From NCBI GenBank assembly GCA_964527785.1, contig CAZGNO010000010.1:3538-67537 (forward strand): a DNA stretch of 64,000 bases. Direction: 5' to 3'. Of the stretch, positions 1-7,591 are shown piece after piece (the first letter of the stretch is position 1; every line of letters starts with the position of its first letter). Made by a program: the position numbers and the translations under genes. The notes under the pieces were generated by a model. The model was not told the origin of the DNA, made no database searches, and worked only from the letters and a program-made list of their open reading frames with translations. The stretch is from JADJXV01 sp964527785 (GTDB lineage Bacteria > Bacteroidota > Ignavibacteria > Kapaibacteriales > UBA961).

Positions 1-2
1 CA

Positions 3-239
3 GTAAATAATCAGTCGAATGTACTTTCTGTGCAGCAAACTGATAACGTAGGTGACATCCATTTACATGATTCCTGTCCAATTTGCGGTTGCAGTCAATT
101 CATTAAAGACGGGCTGATGAAACCTGTCTCTGAGTTTTTCTCTTCTGTTTCAAAGTCTGTTTTTTCATTCTTCAAACAAGTCTGCTATAAGTTTCTTGCT
201 ACTGTTCTTCATTCTGGTCGCGCCCCACCAAAGTTCTAA
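3..239 (+). CDS. C-terminal part of a small Cys/His-containing protein (start outside window)
   Basis: The frame is open from the left edge to the stop at 237-239, so only the last 78 residues are seen. A GTG at 30 could serve as an internal start. The visible part has a cluster that could bind metal (H-L-H-D-S-C-P-I-C-G-C), a Ser/Phe-rich hydrophobic stretch and a C-terminus ending SGRAPPKF. Short proteins with a His/Cys cluster and an R-x-PP tail (DUF2946-like) often sit beside metal-linked TonB receptors, and a TonB receptor follows 120 nt downstream. The family assignment is a resemblance only. A metal-associated envelope protein is inferred from the context. Confidence 0.45.
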   Translation, partial: VNNQSNVLSVQQTDNVGDIHLHDSCPICGCSQFIKDGLMKPVSEFFSSVSKSVFSFFKQVCYKFLATVLHSGRAPPKF

Positions 240-359
240 GTAATACCTTCTCATCTATTGAATCACTCATAATACTGATGAGAGCGATTCTTGTTCCCTT
301 TTATGGACGATTATTTACCATAAAAGAACTTCTCCATTTGGATTACTTATATACAGTTC

Positions 360-2732
360 ATGATGAAAACGCTCAATCGTTGCAGCTTTCTTGCTGTAGC
401 AAGTTTGCTCGTATTTACTTGCAATATAAAAGCACAAGTAACTATCGAAATTCGCGGAACAGTGGTTGATTCTACTACTCAAAAGCCATTAGTCGGGGTA
501 TCACTCGAACTTGATCCTTTATACAATACACAGGCAGATATATTGCCTGTCAAAAAAGGGTGTATCAGCTATAAAGGAGGCGTGTTTTCACTTGCAAAAA
601 TACCAGTCGGAGAATACAATCTAACAACGAAATATATCGGGTACAAAACTACTGTCCGTCAAATTAAACTTTTTGACGATAGTGTCTTTACCATAATGCT
701 CGAATCTACAGGCGTTCTCCTCAAACCGACAATTGTAGAATCCAACCGTATATCCGAGTTTGGCGCGCCAACCAAGCAAACTGTAACGATAACCACTGCA
801 GAACTTGATGAACATCGAGGGCAAACAATCGCGGATGCATTGAAAACTATCAACGGCATTACCACACTTCAAACCGGACCGTCTATCTCCAAACCGGTTA
901 TTCATGGACTTCATTCGCAGAGAGTAACGGTAATGAATGCAGGAATAGCCCAAGAAGGGCAGCAATGGGGCGCGGAACACGCACCGGAAATAGACCCTTT
1001 TTCAATTTCAGGAATTGAAGTATTGAAAGGTGCTGCGGGTGTGGAATATGGTGTTGGGGCGATTGGAGGGGTAATTCGGGTGGAACAGCGGGAGTTGCCT
1101 GTAAATTCAGGATTCGGCGGGGAGTTCACAGCAAATGTCTTCTCTAATAATCGCCAGGGGGCTGGTTCATTACTTTTGGAGGGGAGTGTTTTCGACGGTG
1201 TGGGTTGGAGAGCACAACTAAGCGGGCGAAAAGCGGGGAATACCAAAGCAAGTGAATACTGGATGGCAAACACCGGATTTGAGGAGCTAAACGGTTCGGC
1301 AGCTCTTGGGTACTCTGCCGGGGACTTCAGTACAAAGGTGTATTACTCACATTTTGGAACTACGCTCGGTATATATCTAGGGTCTCATTTCGGTAATCAG
1401 GATGATTTATTCCGTGCAATTACAGCAGGGAAACCGCTTACACCGGCTGATTTTACGTATACAATCAACGGTCCGAAGCAGGAAATTGCTCACGATTTAT
1501 GGTCAATACATTCAACGTATCGTGTCGGTTCACTTGGGCAATTTGAACTTCGAGGCGGTTATCAATTAAATAGCCGTAAAGAGTTTGATGCCAGAAAAAG
1601 ATATTCCGATACAGTTGTGAGTTCTGCTGTACAGGCATTTGCTCTGGAACTTGAAAGCGGCTCGTTTGAAATAAAACTCCATCATAATCCGGTTGGTTCA
1701 TTCAGCGGTACGGTTGGAATAAGCTCGATTGCACAACAAAATGTAGGGAATAGCTTGACGTATCTTATCCCTAACTATTCAGTTGCCGGTATTGGTGCAT
1801 TTGCCCTCGAGACATACACCACCGACGATGTAATTCTTACAGTCGGATTGAGGTATGATGTTCGTTCACAACGTACTTATAAGTATTCACCAAAAAGCGT
1901 CCCTGATTCGACGAGTAACTACGGGGGAATCTCCGGCTCAGTTGGTGCTTTGTGGCAAATTTCTGAACAAGCTTCGCTCTCAAGTAATCTATCCACTGCA
2001 TTTCGTGCGCCTTCGATAAATGAACTATATTCGGAAGGTGTGCATCACGGGACGGCACAATATGAAATAGGCGACAGAACACTCAAGCCCGAACGCGGCT
2101 TTTCGTGGGATGCCAATCTCAAAGTAAACTCAAAGAATACGTCTTCGGAAATAGGTGTATATGCTCACTATTTCGACGGATTTATTTATTCAGCACCGAG
2201 TTTGAGTACGATTCTCACGTTGCGGGGGACATTCCCAGTATTTCAATATCGTCAGGTACAAGCGTTAATTGCGGGTATTGACGCAAACACTTCGATATTT
2301 TTTACGGAGTATTATAGAGCAGATTTTGCAGTTACATGGCTGTATGGTCAGAATCTCAGTGCCAACGAACCGCTGTTTCAGATGCCTTCACCTCGAGGTA
2401 AAATCACTAATCACTTTCACTTGCCTGATATAGGAACGTTCTTGCATAATTATGTTGAAATCGGCGGACAGTTTGTAGCCCGGCAGACACGCTACCCGAC
2501 AAATGGTGATTATGCGCTGCCACCGGCAGGATATGCACTGTTTGATATTGCTGCCGGTACTGAGATTCCTGTTTCAGAGACGCACAAAATACATCTTAAC
2601 ATTGCAGTTCAAAATGTATTCAATCAAGACTACCGGGATTACATGAGTCGTTTTCGTTATTTCATAGCTGATACAGGTATTAGCGTCATTCTTCGATTGA
2701 GGATTCCATTCGGAGAGTATCCTGACGAATAG
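360..2732 (+). CDS. TonB-dependent outer-membrane receptor, zinc-receptor (ZnuD)-like
   Basis: A 790-residue outer-membrane receptor for energised import. It has a signal peptide (residues about 1-26), a carboxypeptidase-regulatory-like domain (about 30-115; GTVVDSTTQKPLVGVSL), a plug (about 130-245; GQTIADALKTINGI, then the EGQQWGAEHAPEIDPF stretch and IEVLKGAAGVEYG) and a long beta-barrel with the usual Arg-rich, Tyr-rich strands up to the end. The plug sequence around IHGLHSQRV and the GSHFGNQDDL loop recall ZnuD-type and Bacteroidota zinc-linked receptors. The start is the first ATG of an ATG-ATG pair; no Shine-Dalgarno motif is visible, which is common in this phylum. The neighbours (a Cys/His protein upstream, a lipoprotein downstream) fit a metal-uptake group. 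The receptor class is certain; the substrate is inferred. Confidence 0.9.
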   Translation: MMKTLNRCSFLAVASLLVFTCNIKAQVTIEIRGTVVDSTTQKPLVGVSLELDPLYNTQADILPVKKGCISYKGGVFSLAKIPVGEYNLTTKYIGYKTTVRQIKLFDDSVFTIMLESTGVLLKPTIVESNRISEFGAPTKQTVTITTAELDEHRGQTIADALKTINGITTLQTGPSISKPVIHGLHSQRVTVMNAGIAQEGQQWGAEHAPEIDPFSISGIEVLKGAAGVEYGVGAIGGVIRVEQRELPVNSGFGGEFTANVFSNNRQGAGSLLLEGSVFDGVGWRAQLSGRKAGNTKASEYWMANTGFEELNGSAALGYSAGDFSTKVYYSHFGTTLGIYLGSHFGNQDDLFRAITAGKPLTPADFTYTINGPKQEIAHDLWSIHSTYRVGSLGQFELRGGYQLNSRKEFDARKRYSDTVVSSAVQAFALELESGSFEIKLHHNPVGSFSGTVGISSIAQQNVGNSLTYLIPNYSVAGIGAFALETYTTDDVILTVGLRYDVRSQRTYKYSPKSVPDSTSNYGGISGSVGALWQISEQASLSSNLSTAFRAPSINELYSEGVHHGTAQYEIGDRTLKPERGFSWDANLKVNSKNTSSEIGVYAHYFDGFIYSAPSLSTILTLRGTFPVFQYRQVQALIAGIDANTSIFFTEYYRADFAVTWLYGQNLSANEPLFQMPSPRGKITNHFHLPDIGTFLHNYVEIGGQFVARQTRYPTNGDYALPPAGYALFDIAAGTEIPVSETHKIHLNIAVQNVFNQDYRDYMSRFRYFIADTGISVILRLRIPFGEYPDE

Positions 2733-3155
2733 AAGTATTCTTGGCAGTGTTATAGTTTTAAATATGGTTGCGTCTTCATGATGCTATAAGAGTACATTTG
2801 ACAAGTCAATTGTATGTCGTCGTGCATCGGAATGTTATAATTCAGACTTTCCAAGGTGCTGACAATTCCAATGAATCTGCAATGAATCCGAAGGATTCAA
2901 ATATTTGTAGAAAATCTATTCTAACACTCATACGACCCCAACGGGGTCGAACAGTCAAAGGGTGTATAATTGCTATAAACATTTAATCCCTTTGGGATTA
3001 TGAAGAAATGGTTACAACTATTCAATGCGTAGCTGTAAACACCTGACATGACCGAAGATTTACTGATAAACTATAGTCAATTAGTAACACGGTATTTTAT
3101 TATCAATTCACTTGTAGAAACCTAGTTCCCATTTTTTCTTTTATTTGGAGTTTAT
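2733..3155. repeat. Intergenic region with three short hairpins
   Basis: No gene is supported in these 423 bases. They contain three perfect short inverted repeats: GAATCC-gaa-GGATTC (2884-2898), CGACCCC-aac-GGGGTCG (2933-2949) and AATCCC-ttt-GGGATT (2985-2999). The second and third, about 35 nt apart, resemble hairpin repeats scattered between genes in many Bacteroidota genomes. None is followed by a clear T-run, so they are not obvious terminators. A dispersed REP-like element is the likelier reading. Confidence 0.55.
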
Positions 3156-3725
3156 ATGAACAAATATATAGCATTGCTGGTTTGCAGTCTTGCCATTCTT
3201 GCAGGATGCTCAAAAAACCCTACGGGTACACCTGTTGAAAATGAACATCCTCCGGCAACTACTGTTATTCTGATGATGATACGAGTAGATGTTGACGGCA
3301 AAGCATTGGATACTACAAATTGTACAGTACGTGATACGTCTGTAATAAAAGGTAAGCCGGCTCTCGAAGGAAACCTTGACCTTATGTCGGGCAGTACATA
3401 CCTCGGAAGGTTCGTGACGTTGGATGAATCACAAACACCGGCAAAGGATGTGACAAGTACGATTATTGACGAAAAGGATGGACATATCTTCAAATTTGCA
3501 GTGAAAGAAAACGGCAATCCTTCGACAGTTGTTGTAATTTCAAATTTGGATAAGGACAGCAAAGGACTGGATTTCGGATTGAATTTTACAGCCATCACCT
3601 CCGATATAACCAAGCCGTCAGACGGTGTTATCCATGTGATACTGGAACATCACGACGACGGTAATAAAGCGGGAGCACAGTTTGACACTGATTTGGATCG
3701 TGATTTCCCGTTTTCAGTCCGCTAA
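3156..3725 (+). CDS. Secreted lipoprotein of the type found next to metal-linked TonB receptors
   Basis: A 189-residue protein with a lipoprotein signal peptide (lipobox L-A-G-C, Cys at residue 18). After it come a Pro/His-containing linker and a beta-rich domain holding a T-Y-L-x-R-F-V-x-L-D-E-S strand, a D-G-H-I-F-K-F motif and a C-terminal ILEHHDDGNKAG segment. I recall similar lipoproteins (strands of the type LDESKTPADDIT and LRHQPGKTG) beside TonB receptors in Bacteroidota, with no firm function. It follows the receptor on the same strand after a repeat-bearing gap, so co-regulation is possible. The start ATG follows TTTGGAG. A periplasmic or surface metal-binding accessory role is inference. 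Confidence 0.65.
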   Translation: MNKYIALLVCSLAILAGCSKNPTGTPVENEHPPATTVILMMIRVDVDGKALDTTNCTVRDTSVIKGKPALEGNLDLMSGSTYLGRFVTLDESQTPAKDVTSTIIDEKDGHIFKFAVKENGNPSTVVVISNLDKDSKGLDFGLNFTAITSDITKPSDGVIHVILEHHDDGNKAGAQFDTDLDRDFPFSVR

Positions 3726-3824
3726 GAGTTATGGCAGAAGAGTAAGTCTTCGGAAAAAAACAGAAGAACTTGCTGTTGTAGACTGAGATGGGAAACCTGA
3801 TAATTGCTGTTATTCTACAAATAA

Positions 3825-3857
3825 CTTGGCAAAAAAAGAACTTTGTGTGTATTTTTG
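3825..3857 (+). promoter_or_regulatory. Candidate promoter for the 3904-5300 gene pair
   Basis: TTGG at 3825-3828 and TATTTTTG at 3850-3857, with 22 nt between the TTG and the -7 element, match the Bacteroidota -33/-7 pattern (TTG...TAnnTTTG). The downstream gene starts at 3904. Confidence 0.5.
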
Positions 3858-3903
3858 CCGCACAGTTTAGTTCTATGTATTGTATTCCATTTTCGGAGGT
3901 CTT

Positions 3904-4650
3904 ATGCGTCGTTCTTTGCAATGGGGGAGTGTGGTAATTTCCGCACTGATAGGTATTGTGCTTGTGCTGGGCTTATCGTATATAAGCGGGTCGAAGTTTG
4001 CTACCCCACCGTTTCCGATAATGGCAATTCTTTCCGGCTTTATAGTTACCGGGATAATAGCTGGTATCATTTCCAAAGAAAAAACAATTCTTGAACCCGG
4101 CATTGCTGCCATTATTGTAAGCATTGTTACGTCATTTGCACTGCCTGGGTTTCAGTTGAAGGGGCTTGTAGATATGCAGTCCGCAAGTTTGTTACTGGTA
4201 CTGGCAAATGGTGTGCTAATGACATTTATGGGTGCTTGGGCAGGGGAATATATACAAGGTGAAGAGGACGTAAAAGCAGAAACCTCATCCATTGAATGGG
4301 GGTGGATTATTTGCGGCGGGATTATCGGTGTCGGGGTCAGTATGCTCCTTGCAAGTTCTGTAGTAGTGTTAATCGGTGGCGGATTTAATCTAAGTTATCA
4401 TCTCGTAGCATTTATTGTTGGGTTGCTTTGTACAGGAGCATTAGTAGGGTGGCGCTCACCGGGTGTAACAATTCGGGAGGCGGCTCTGGCTGGATTTCTA
4501 ACGGTGATTATTGATCTGGATGCAATTATGCTCACTCTCGGATTGGAGAATGAAGAATTGAGTATGCTGCTGATGTACGGGGCGGCAATCGGCATTGTGG
4601 TGGCACTTATTGGCGGTTTTATCGGTGAAAAAATACAGAGTAAAAAATGA
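3904..4650 (+). CDS. Polytopic membrane protein of unknown function
   Basis: A 248-residue protein of about seven to eight hydrophobic segments with many Gly and small residues (GIIAGII, GIIGVGVSMLLA, GAAIGIVVALIGGFIGEKI). A Glu/Asp-rich loop (GEEDVKAETSSIEWGW) lies near the middle. No enzyme motif is visible. The ATG at 3904 is preferred over a TTG at 3880 because GGAGG (3895-3899) sits 5 nt upstream of it. The stop overlaps the start of the DedA gene (ATGA at 4647-4650), so the two are probably translated together. The overall look resembles small integral membrane families of the DUF5518/TIGR04086 kind, but I do not recognise it firmly. Confidence 0.75.
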   Translation: MRRSLQWGSVVISALIGIVLVLGLSYISGSKFATPPFPIMAILSGFIVTGIIAGIISKEKTILEPGIAAIIVSIVTSFALPGFQLKGLVDMQSASLLLVLANGVLMTFMGAWAGEYIQGEEDVKAETSSIEWGWIICGGIIGVGVSMLLASSVVVLIGGGFNLSYHLVAFIVGLLCTGALVGWRSPGVTIREAALAGFLTVIIDLDAIMLTLGLENEELSMLLMYGAAIGIVVALIGGFIGEKIQSKK

Positions 4651-5300
4651 GCATATTACAGCAGTTTATCGGCATTATCCTTCATATTGATATTCACCTT
4701 GCCTCGCTTGCAGCCGAATACGGCGTTTGGATGTACGGTATTTTATTCTTAATAATTTTCTGTGAGACCGGGCTCGTCATCACGCCATTTTTACCGGGTG
4801 ATTCTCTGCTTTTTGCTGCCGGGAGTTTATGTGCGATTAGTTCTATAGAGATTGGCTTGCTTGTTCCGCTATTGATTGCTGCTGCGGTTATGGGAGATTC
4901 TACCAATTATTGGTTCGGACGCGGCTTTGGAACTCGAGTGGCTCAGAACAAAGAATCCAGATTTCTCAAGCGAAAGTATTTAGACCAAACTGAACAATTT
5001 TACCAAAAACACGGTGCGAAAACTGTGATTTTAGCACGGTTTTTACCGATAATTCGCACGTTTGCTCCGTTCGTAGCCGGACTCGGCAGCATGAACTACC
5101 GTAAGTTTTTGAGTTACAGTGTGTTCGGTTCTATTCTGTGGATTGGTTCGTTTACATTCGGCGGGTATTTCTTTGGTAATATCCCGTTTTTTAAGAATAA
5201 CTTTACGTTAGTGATAGTAGCGATTATGGTTATTTCACTGCTGCCGGGGATAGTGGGGTATTTGCGGGCTAGACGGGCGGGGAATACAATTAAGAATTAA
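4647..5300 (+). CDS. DedA-family (VTT domain) inner-membrane protein
   Basis: A 217-residue DedA protein of the PF09335 (SNARE-associated/VTT) family. Diagnostic motifs are present: E-T-G-L-V-I-T-P-F-L-P-G-D-S near residue 32-47, G-D-S-T-N-Y-W-F-G-R-G-F-G near 80, and K-H-G-A-K-T-V-I-L-A-R-F-L-P-I-I-R-T-F-A-P-F-V-A-G around 113-140. Re-entrant helices and several membrane spans follow the family pattern. DedA proteins are needed for envelope homeostasis, and some members move polyprenyl phosphate or phospholipid across the membrane. The gene overlaps the upstream membrane-protein gene by 4 nt. The last codons lie just before the RBS of the toxin-antitoxin island. Confidence 0.92.
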   Translation: MSILQQFIGIILHIDIHLASLAAEYGVWMYGILFLIIFCETGLVITPFLPGDSLLFAAGSLCAISSIEIGLLVPLLIAAAVMGDSTNYWFGRGFGTRVAQNKESRFLKRKYLDQTEQFYQKHGAKTVILARFLPIIRTFAPFVAGLGSMNYRKFLSYSVFGSILWIGSFTFGGYFFGNIPFFKNNFTLVIVAIMVISLLPGIVGYLRARRAGNTIKN

Positions 5301-5310
5301 GGAGGTAAGT

Positions 5311-5493
5311 ATGTCGGGAGTATCATATATAGTGAATGAAAAGGGTGAAAAAACAGCAGTTGTCATTGATTTGACAACTAATGCTGATATATGGGAAGAC
5401 TTTTATGATGTGCTATTGGCTACAGAGAGGGAAAATGACCCTTTGGAATCTTTTGATGAAGTAATGAAATTACTATCAGGCTCAAAGGAATAA
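5311..5493 (+). CDS. RelB-like antitoxin
   Basis: A 60-residue acidic protein with the N-terminal beta-strand pattern of small antitoxins (SYIVNEKGEKTAVVIDL) and a helical acidic tail ending LESFDEVMKLLSGS. A strong RBS (GGAGG at 5301-5305) precedes the ATG. The toxin gene starts 1 nt after its stop, the classical antitoxin-first order. It should bind and neutralise the RelE/ParE-type toxin and repress the pair. This stretch is clearly more AT-rich than the genes on both sides. Confidence 0.8.
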   Translation: MSGVSYIVNEKGEKTAVVIDLTTNADIWEDFYDVLLATERENDPLESFDEVMKLLSGSKE

Positions 5494-5494
5494 T

Positions 5495-5755
5495 ATGTCA
5501 GGTTATTCAATACAATTCCGAAGTTCTGCTCGTAAGGATTTACAAAAATTACCACCTTCAATATTAGGTAGTATTTTAGAATCCATCAGTAAGTTGGCTG
5601 AAACTCCAAGACCGTCGGGTTGTAAAAAATTGCAAGGTCATAAAAACTTATGGAGAATCAGAATAGCAGATTATAGAGTTATATATGAAATTGATGATAA
5701 AGGTAAAATTATCATTATTGCGGCTGTTAGTCATCGTAAAGATGCTTATAGATAG
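5495..5755 (+). CDS. RelE/ParE-superfamily toxin
   Basis: An 86-residue basic protein with the RelE/ParE fold pattern. The N-terminal strand and helix is YSIQFRSSARKDLQKLPP; the middle is LAETPRPSGCKKLQGHKNLWRIRIADYRVIYEI, where R-I-R-I-A-D-Y-R-V-I-Y is the diagnostic core; the tail is IIIIAAVSHRKDAYR. RelE members cleave mRNA on the ribosome, while ParE members poison gyrase. The G-x-x-x-L-W-R-I-R-x-x-D-Y-R and H-R-x-D-x-Y-R motifs favour the RelE side. It is paired with the antitoxin just upstream. Confidence 0.85.
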   Translation: MSGYSIQFRSSARKDLQKLPPSILGSILESISKLAETPRPSGCKKLQGHKNLWRIRIADYRVIYEIDDKGKIIIIAAVSHRKDAYR

Positions 5756-5782
5756 TATCCATGTTCAATTTGAGATTGAATA

Positions 5783-6004
5783 ATGAAAAATTACTTGATA
5801 GTTGTTGAAGAAACAAACACAGGGTATTCAGCGTATTCACCTGATATAGATGGCTGCATTGCGACCGGTGCAACAAAAGAAGAAATTCATGTAAATATAC
5901 ATGAGGCAATAGAATTTCATTTATAAGGATTGAAGCTAGAAGGAATAAGTATTCCTGAACCGCAAATGTATATTGAGTATTATCAGGTGAAGATTAATAA
6001 AAGT
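5783..6004 (+). pseudogene. HicB-like antitoxin gene interrupted by an in-frame TAA
   Basis: Translation from the ATG at 5783 gives a typical HicB start (MKNYLIVVEETNTGYSAY, then S-P-D-I-D-G-C-I-A-T-G and the helix EEIHVNIHEAIEFHL) and stops at TAA 5924-5926. The same frame continues after the stop with GLKLEGISIPEPQ and YIEYYQV. Intact HicB proteins read HLEGL...G..IPEP here, so one GAA-to-TAA change explains the break. The frame then runs on towards the next gene without a natural stop, so the 3' end is also eroded; the end given is approximate. No HicA toxin gene is visible nearby. A sequencing error at 5924 is the alternative. Confidence 0.7.
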
Positions 6005-6050
6005 AAATTTGTAGTTTTTAACAAAAGTGACAGTAAAACGAGAGGCACTA

Positions 6051-6308
6051 ATGAACACGATTTTTCAAATGAATACCTCAGAATTGGACGAGAAATTTCT
6101 TGCAGTAATAAAAGCATTGTTTCGTAGCAAAACTATAGAAATTTCTATTCGAGATGTTCATGATGAGATGGACGAAACCGAATATTTGATGAGTTCAGAA
6201 GTAAATAAACAACGGTTACAGTCTGCTATTGATTATATCGAAGAAGGAAAAGATTTAGTAAGTTTTTCAGCTGAAGAATTCGAAAGATTAGTTAATGAGA
6301 AAAGTTGA
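6051..6308 (+). CDS. Antitoxin of the YoeB toxin (YefM-like C-terminus)
   Basis: An 85-residue acidic protein. Its C-terminal half carries the YefM-type toxin-binding segment (DETEYLMSSEVNKQRLQSAI, then EGKDLVSFSAEEFERL). The N-terminal half (MNTIFQMNTSELDEKFLAVIKALF) does not look like the usual YefM/Phd DNA-binding fold. The ATG at 6051 is chosen over an upstream GTG (6027) because GAGAGG precedes it by a few nt. Its end overlaps the toxin start by 14 nt, typical of translational coupling. Antitoxin role: sure from position and C-terminus. Autoregulation: unknown because of the unusual N-terminus. Confidence 0.78.
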   Translation: MNTIFQMNTSELDEKFLAVIKALFRSKTIEISIRDVHDEMDETEYLMSSEVNKQRLQSAIDYIEEGKDLVSFSAEEFERLVNEKS

Positions 6309-6558
6309 ATTTAATCCTAAAGCTTTTGAAGAATTTACAGAATGGGCTTCGTTGGATAAAAAACTATTCATACGAATAAGTGAGTTGATTCTTCATATTC
6401 AACGCTCGCCGTTTATAGGAATCGGCAAACCTGAACCACTCAAACACCAGTGGAAAGGGTACTGGTCGCGAAGAATAAATGATGAACATCGGTTAGTGTA
6501 TAAAATTACTAACGATTCTTTAATTATAGCATCTTGTAAGTTTCATTATCCATCATAG
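6295..6558 (+). CDS. yoeB: YoeB-family mRNA interferase toxin
   Basis: An 87-residue Txe/YoeB toxin. The family signature is nearly complete: F-N-P-K-A-F-E-E-F-T-E-W near the start, I-x-x-L-I-x-x-I-x-R-x-P-F-x-G-I-G-K-P-E-P-L-K in the middle, then W-S-R-R-I-N-D-E-H-R-L-V-Y-K-I and a C-terminal S-C-K-F-H-Y. The Glu of NDEHR, the Arg pair and the terminal His-Tyr match the catalytic residues known for YoeB. It cleaves mRNA at the ribosomal A site. Its antitoxin gene overlaps its start. Confidence 0.92.
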   Translation: MRKVEFNPKAFEEFTEWASLDKKLFIRISELILHIQRSPFIGIGKPEPLKHQWKGYWSRRINDEHRLVYKITNDSLIIASCKFHYPS

Positions 6559-6603
6559 GAATGAAGGTCAAGTAAATTATATTAACTTACTGAAAGTAAC
6601 TTT

Positions 6604-7332
6604 ATGAGTGTAGTTACGCCCGAACAGTTTTGGAATCTTTTTGCAGAGAATTTACCTGAATTTAGAAAAGATGAACTTCGAGAATGTTACCCTAAAAGTA
6701 GTGAATGGACTTGTATTATTTTCCCATTTTTGAAATATTTGACTAAATATATAAGCGAAACCAATAAAATTACTGTTAAGTATGGAAGAGAAGTAAAGCA
6801 CGAAGAAAAAGAAACTAAAGAAGTATATAAAATTGACGTAATTTTCTACGAGGAAGAAAATGAATTTGGTAATGAAATAGCATTTATTGAGCATGAAAAT
6901 ATGATTGATACAAAGGAACCTAAAGAGCTTATAAACTTACAGAAAATTGGTTCAAGTAAACTTAAAGTATTCATATGGTATTATAACACACACATCAGTA
7001 CTTGGGGAACAGATCCCTACAATTTCCAAGATCAAAAAAACACCATTTTGAAAAATATGAAAGATTGTAATGGTAATGGTGATAACTGGTTGTTCATTTT
7101 GGGTCCAGGTACATATAACGGTGATAGTATTTTTAAGAATAATATTGATAAGTACTTTGAGTGTATTGATAATAGTATTTATAATGATTACATAGCATTT
7201 ACTTTAACAAAAGAAAATGGTGAATTAGAACCTATAATGCTTGACAGGAAAGAAATAATAAGAAAATTCAATAATCCAAATGCCTCCTTCTCTCAAAACC
7301 CAACCCATGAGTATCCAAAAAATACTCTTTGA
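6604..7332 (+). CDS. Unknown 242-residue protein in the toxin-antitoxin island
   Basis: I do not recognise a family. The protein is Lys/Asn/Glu-rich and encoded in very AT-rich DNA (17 G/C in the 60 bases 6781-6840), unlike the permease gene downstream. It has a mixed alpha/beta core (VYKIDVIFYEEENEF, EIAFIEHEN, LKVFIWYY, NWLFILGPG). Asp78 followed by E96-x-E98 on adjacent predicted strands could recall a PD-(D/E)XK nuclease core, but the usual Lys is missing, so this is weak. Its 3' end overlaps the DUF2442 gene by 26 nt, which suggests the two are a functional pair. The ATG follows an AAAGTAACTTT spacer with no strong RBS. Confidence 0.7.
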   Translation: MSVVTPEQFWNLFAENLPEFRKDELRECYPKSSEWTCIIFPFLKYLTKYISETNKITVKYGREVKHEEKETKEVYKIDVIFYEEENEFGNEIAFIEHENMIDTKEPKELINLQKIGSSKLKVFIWYYNTHISTWGTDPYNFQDQKNTILKNMKDCNGNGDNWLFILGPGTYNGDSIFKNNIDKYFECIDNSIYNDYIAFTLTKENGELEPIMLDRKEIIRKFNNPNASFSQNPTHEYPKNTL

Positions 7333-7540
7333 CATACGAGGAAAGATAACCATCAAGTTAGAAGATGGAAGGATAGTCATTGTCCCGTTAAAATATTTTC
7401 CTGAATTACAACGATTAAGCGTTGACAAACGAAAAAAATACACGATAGTTGATGACAGAACGATTCTGTTTTCATACCCAAATCTAATATACCACCTTGA
7501 AGATTTTATCGGCTTGGAAAATAAATGGAGAGAACGCTAG
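7307..7540 (+). CDS. DUF2442-family protein
   Basis: A 77-residue protein matching DUF2442: a strand pair with I-T-I-K-L-E-D-G-R-I-V-I-V-P-L, then Y-F-P-E-L-Q-R-L-S-V-D-K-R and K-K-Y-T-I-V-D-D-R-T-I-L-F-S-Y-P. DUF2442 proteins are often encoded beside DUF4160 or toxin-like genes and are suspected antitoxin-like partners; the function is not established. The ATG at 7307 gives the usual family start, and an in-frame ATG at 7280 would add nine residues. The gene overlaps the unknown 6604-7332 gene. It is the last gene of the AT-rich island. Confidence 0.75.
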   Translation: MSIQKILFDIRGKITIKLEDGRIVIVPLKYFPELQRLSVDKRKKYTIVDDRTILFSYPNLIYHLEDFIGLENKWRER

Positions 7541-7591
7541 ATTCATCTTTCAACAATTGATATACATCAAAACAACTCAGAACAAAGACTC

